This document shows, one piece after another, positions 61,391 to 64,000 of a DNA stretch of 64,000 nt. Numbering within the stretch: the stretch's first letter is position 1; each line of letters begins with the position of its first letter. The translations under genes were made by a program, and so were the position numbers. The stretch comes from Evansella sp. AB-P1 (GTDB lineage Bacteria > Bacillota > Bacilli > Bacillales > Salisediminibacteriaceae): positions 124,001 through 188,000 of the forward strand of contig NZ_JARUKY010000005.1 of assembly GCF_029688925.1 (NCBI RefSeq), given 5' to 3'. Below the pieces are notes generated by a model that had not been told where the DNA came from, searched no databases, and saw only the letters and a program-made list of their open reading frames with translations.

Positions 61391-62770
61391 CTACTTACTC
61401 TGAAGCTTTTTAGCAGTATTACGAGAACCGATATACAGGGAGTCATATGCTTGCTGGGATGTTTTCATTTCCACCCCCTTACCGTGCCAATCTGTGTTGG
61501 TATAAACAGGATTGATACGGTCAGTTTCATGCTCTCGTCTTTCAATATGCTTATACATTCTATTTTTTAATATTTCTACTACTTCTGGTTCTTCATCTGC
61601 TATATTATTAAGTTCTTTTGGATCATTGATTAAGTTATATAGTTCAACAGGAGGCTTAAAATGTAAATCAGGTTCTAAAGCAACAATGAGTTTCCATTCT
61701 GGTGTTCTCCAACCATGTTTTCTCATCCAAGTTGCTTCTGTTAAATAGTACTCGCTTTGCTCTTCTACTTTTTCATTTTTAAATAATGATGTTAAGTTTC
61801 TCCCATTAAATTCGATGTCTGTATCAATTCCGATAATATCTAGAATCGTAGGCATAACATCCTTAATATCGGTACAATTATCATACCTTTTCCCTTCTGG
61901 TACCTTACCAGGGAATCGAAAGACTAACGGAATTTTTAAATTACAATCATATAGACCATGATGGTCATAATAGCATTCGTGTTCATTTAATGTTTCACCG
62001 TGATCTGAAGTAATTACAACTAAAGTTTCTTCTTCTATTCCCAATGCTTCAACTTTTGTCAAAATGTTTTGAATACACGCATCCATGTAAGCGATTGCCC
62101 CATCATATTGAGCATCAATGTATTCAGAATCTGTACAACCGTCAGGAAACCATGATTTAAAGTAGTCTGCAAAAGGTTTAAAATTATATACCTCTTCTAA
62201 AGATTTATTATTTGGGTCACATTCGTCCTTTCCATAAAATACCCTTTCAAACGGCCCAGGTGGTAAATAAGGTGAATGTGGGTCCATATGACGCATAAAT
62301 AAGAAAAATGGTTTGTTTTCTTCTTTCGCCAATCTTTCTAATTCAGGAATAGCTACCTTATTTAAACTTTCAGCCTTTGGACTTCGACCTGTTTGTTCGT
62401 CTATTCCCCAGCCTTCATAATCTAAATAGTTTTGAAAGCCTCTTGCTGAGGGATTTCCTGTAAATCCAATACAAGTAGTATTGTAGCCTTCATCCCCTAA
62501 CACTTCTGCTAAAGTAGTGACATGATTCCCTAATGGACCTTTATGTCTTAGGGCAACCACATCTGTCCCAAAACAATCCATTCCTGTTAGCATACAGGCA
62601 TATCCAGGAGTCGTTGGTATACTTGGTGAAATATGATTTTCAAATACAACGCCACCTTTTGCATATTTATCAATATTTGGAGTTGTTTGACGTTCATATC
62701 CATGTAGACTCATATGTTCACTCCATAAACTATCAATGCCGAAAAGCAAAACATTAGGCTTTTTTCCCAT
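61391..62770 (-). CDS. sulfatase-like hydrolase with Thr at the nucleophile position, second copy
   Basis: A 459-aa protein related to the one at 52 kb. Metal-binding parts are FGIDSLWSEHMSLHGYER at the N-terminus and ITSDHGETLNEHECYYDHHG. In the usual C/S-x-P-S-R place it has TTPGY (Thr53, Tyr57) followed by ACMLTG, so the nucleophile is Thr and the Arg is missing, as in nucleotide pyrophosphatase/phosphodiesterases (T-x-P then TG ten residues on). No signal peptide. AGGAGGA precedes ATG 62770. It belongs with the Gfo/Idh gene, 74 bp upstream, and the ABC importer, so an imported phosphorylated or sulfated organic compound is the likely substrate. Confidence 0.75.
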   Translation of the reverse strand: MGKKPNVLLFGIDSLWSEHMSLHGYERQTTPNIDKYAKGGVVFENHISPSIPTTPGYACMLTGMDCFGTDVVALRHKGPLGNHVTTLAEVLGDEGYNTTCIGFTGNPSARGFQNYLDYEGWGIDEQTGRSPKAESLNKVAIPELERLAKEENKPFFLFMRHMDPHSPYLPPGPFERVFYGKDECDPNNKSLEEVYNFKPFADYFKSWFPDGCTDSEYIDAQYDGAIAYMDACIQNILTKVEALGIEEETLVVITSDHGETLNEHECYYDHHGLYDCNLKIPLVFRFPGKVPEGKRYDNCTDIKDVMPTILDIIGIDTDIEFNGRNLTSLFKNEKVEEQSEYYLTEATWMRKHGWRTPEWKLIVALEPDLHFKPPVELYNLINDPKELNNIADEEPEVVEILKNRMYKHIERREHETDRINPVYTNTDWHGKGVEMKTSQQAYDSLYIGSRNTAKKLQSK

Positions 62771-62844
62771 TTAATATCCTCCTACAATTGTTGTTATTTT
62801 ATTTAGAATTTTCAGACTAATAACCTCAAAAAAATTTATGATTA

Positions 62845-63834
62845 TTATATTTCTATTATTTTCCCTGTCTCCCAAGATTCAATTGCAGCTTCGATAATTC
62901 GTTGGGCCCTCAGTGCATCTTCCCCTGAACCATCTATTTCTGTATAAGGTGTTTTTGCATCTAACTGATCTACCCAAGCATCAATTCTACTTTTAAATGT
63001 TTCACCAAATGATCTCATGCCACCTAAATAACTATATTTTTCCGTTTCAATACTATCTCTTGAATAGTAAGTAAGCTGTTCACAAGCGTCTTCTAAGACG
63101 AAGCGTCCTTTAGAACCCACAACTTCACACTGCTCTAACCCATAACTTCCTCCTGCATCATAACTCCCTACTAAACTACCTATCATGCCATTTTTAAAAT
63201 AAAGGAGTACTTGTGCATTTGACCAAATTTCTCTTCCTTCACCCTTCATCATAAAAGCCGCTACTTTCGAAACATCACCCGCAAAGTATCTAATGACATC
63301 AAAGGAATGTGGATGCAAAGCACGCATATGGAACCACGGAGAAGATTCTGCCGGATTATTAATCCACATCCGCATATTAATCATGTGCAGCTTTCCTAAT
63401 CTCCCAGCTTCTACCCATTCTTTAGCACGCAAAGCCGCTGGAGTAAATCGATGATTCAAGTTAATAGCATATGGGAGCTCTTTCGTACGAGCTAGTTCTA
63501 CCATTTTTTCCCCTTCTTCAATACTATTAGAGATAGGTTTTTCACCTAAAACAGGAATTCCAGCTTCTAATAACTCCATTGTTGGTTCAAAATGCTCACT
63601 GCCATTCTCTTCTCCCTTTGTACACATACTACATGTATCTAATTCAATGCCGCTAGATAACATTTCTCGAACACTGTAAAATGCTTCCCCTCCGTATTTT
63701 TTTGTTGCAGCATCAGCCTTTTCCTTATCGATATCACAAATTGCAACGATTTCAGTTTTGTCATTTTCTTTATACACTTGGGCATGTCGACTACCGATGT
63801 TACCTACACCTACAATACCTACTTTTAAAACCAT
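62845..63834 (-). CDS. Gfo/Idh/MocA-family NAD(P)-dependent oxidoreductase
   Basis: A 329-aa oxidoreductase. The Rossmann motif is GIVGVGNIGSRHAQVYKEN (residues about 6-24), then AICDID. The family EKPIS motif appears as LGEKPISNS, and the catalytic-type His pair lies in ALHPHSFDVIRYFAG. Family members oxidise sugars, inositols or related polyols. GAAAGGAGGAATAGC precedes ATG 63834. It is in one operon with the sulfatase-like gene downstream and the partial gene at the right edge upstream. Confidence 0.85.
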   Translation of the reverse strand: MVLKVGIVGVGNIGSRHAQVYKENDKTEIVAICDIDKEKADAATKKYGGEAFYSVREMLSSGIELDTCSMCTKGEENGSEHFEPTMELLEAGIPVLGEKPISNSIEEGEKMVELARTKELPYAINLNHRFTPAALRAKEWVEAGRLGKLHMINMRMWINNPAESSPWFHMRALHPHSFDVIRYFAGDVSKVAAFMMKGEGREIWSNAQVLLYFKNGMIGSLVGSYDAGGSYGLEQCEVVGSKGRFVLEDACEQLTYYSRDSIETEKYSYLGGMRSFGETFKSRIDAWVDQLDAKTPYTEIDGSGEDALRAQRIIEAAIESWETGKIIEI

Positions 63835-63860
63835 GCTATTCCTCCTTTCAAGTTTATCCT

Positions 63861-64000
63861 TTATATATCTTCTGCTGGATATGCCATTGTCGTAAATAAT
63901 GCTAATGCTTGTTGAGAAGTGTCTAGCCGACTATGTTGGACAACTAAAGGAACATTACTATCTAGCTTGATCGCATACGGTACACCTCTAGGGATTATTT
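63861..64000 (-). CDS. partial protein of the sensory-rhodopsin-transducer (ASRT, DUF1362) family
   Basis: Only the C-terminal 46 codons are present; the gene continues past the right edge. The visible part, IPRGVPYAIKLDSN followed by VPLVVQHSRLDTSQQALAL and FTTMAYP, matches the C-terminus of the Anabaena sensory rhodopsin transducer family (conserved VPIVVQHxRLDxRQ and T-x-AY). In many bacteria without rhodopsin such genes sit in carbohydrate operons and may bind sugars or DNA. Here it is 27 bp upstream of the Gfo/Idh gene on the same strand, which supports a metabolic role. Its function is unproven. Confidence 0.7.
   Translation of the reverse strand, partial: IIPRGVPYAIKLDSNVPLVVQHSRLDTSQQALALFTTMAYPAEDI

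Overview
The window looks like a chromosomal stretch of a low-GC, Gram-positive Bacillaceae member. The evidence is: strong AGGAGG-type ribosome binding sites, frequent TTG and GTG starts, A+T-rich intergenic DNA, catabolite-responsive (cre) and FNR boxes of Bacillus type, and Bacillus families such as DUF2512/YndM, CtaG and a YcgJ-like methyltransferase. I see no rRNA, tRNA, CRISPR array, transposase or phage structural gene. Genus cannot be settled from the sequence alone.

Layout. 0-5 kb: two tandem WYL regulators, a CtaG/DUF2243 membrane pair, a 21-bp tandem repeat, a 43-aa gene and a DUF2512 protein. 5-9.6 kb: a repeat-rich gap with seven exact 52-bp units, then a GntR - pentonate dehydratase - FAH-family operon that fits D-xylonate catabolism. 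9.9-19.7 kb: SDR, double gamma-glutamylcyclotransferase-fold protein, MarR, PH-domain protein, MFS carriers, GNAT, a copper nitrite reductase-like lipoprotein, a glutamine-rich 93-aa protein and a tyrosine-recombinase-fold protein without catalytic residues. 20-29 kb: acetolactate synthase-like enzyme, cupin, divergent PRPP synthase, RNA/DNA methyltransferase, hydroxyacid dehydrogenase, and a VOC - UxaA-small - UxaA-large - UxaA-large operon. 29.6-32.3 kb: an AimR-like receptor without its DNA-binding domain, followed by an unannotated 56-aa secreted-peptide gene (arbitrium-like), then chrA. 32.8-42.3 kb: a short AddAB-like helicase-nuclease pair and an RND pump. 42.7-48.3 kb: transporter cluster (two related MFS, AbrB, AEC) with a methyltransferase. 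48.3-53.4 kb: sulfatase-like - sat - SLC13 carrier - cysC operon. 53.5-64 kb: AraC regulator, an Opp/Dpp-type ABC importer with its own small membrane protein, a second sulfatase-like enzyme, a Gfo/Idh/MocA dehydrogenase and a partial gene of the sensory-rhodopsin-transducer family.

How parts work together. Three promoters (nirK-like, acetolactate synthase-like, cupin) each carry an FNR-type palindrome centred exactly 41.5 bp from the start implied by a good -10 box, so they look like one small oxygen-responsive regulon; the cupin promoter also has a Fur-like box. cre-like sites precede the UxaA operon and the ABC importer. Both sulfatase-like proteins have threonine where formylglycine sulfatases have Cys/Ser, so a phosphodiesterase-type reaction should be considered.

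Three repeat families (21 bp, 52 bp and a composite element of about 200-260 bp with conserved hairpins) fill many intergenic gaps. The composite element lies on both sides of the aimR-like/peptide/chrA segment.
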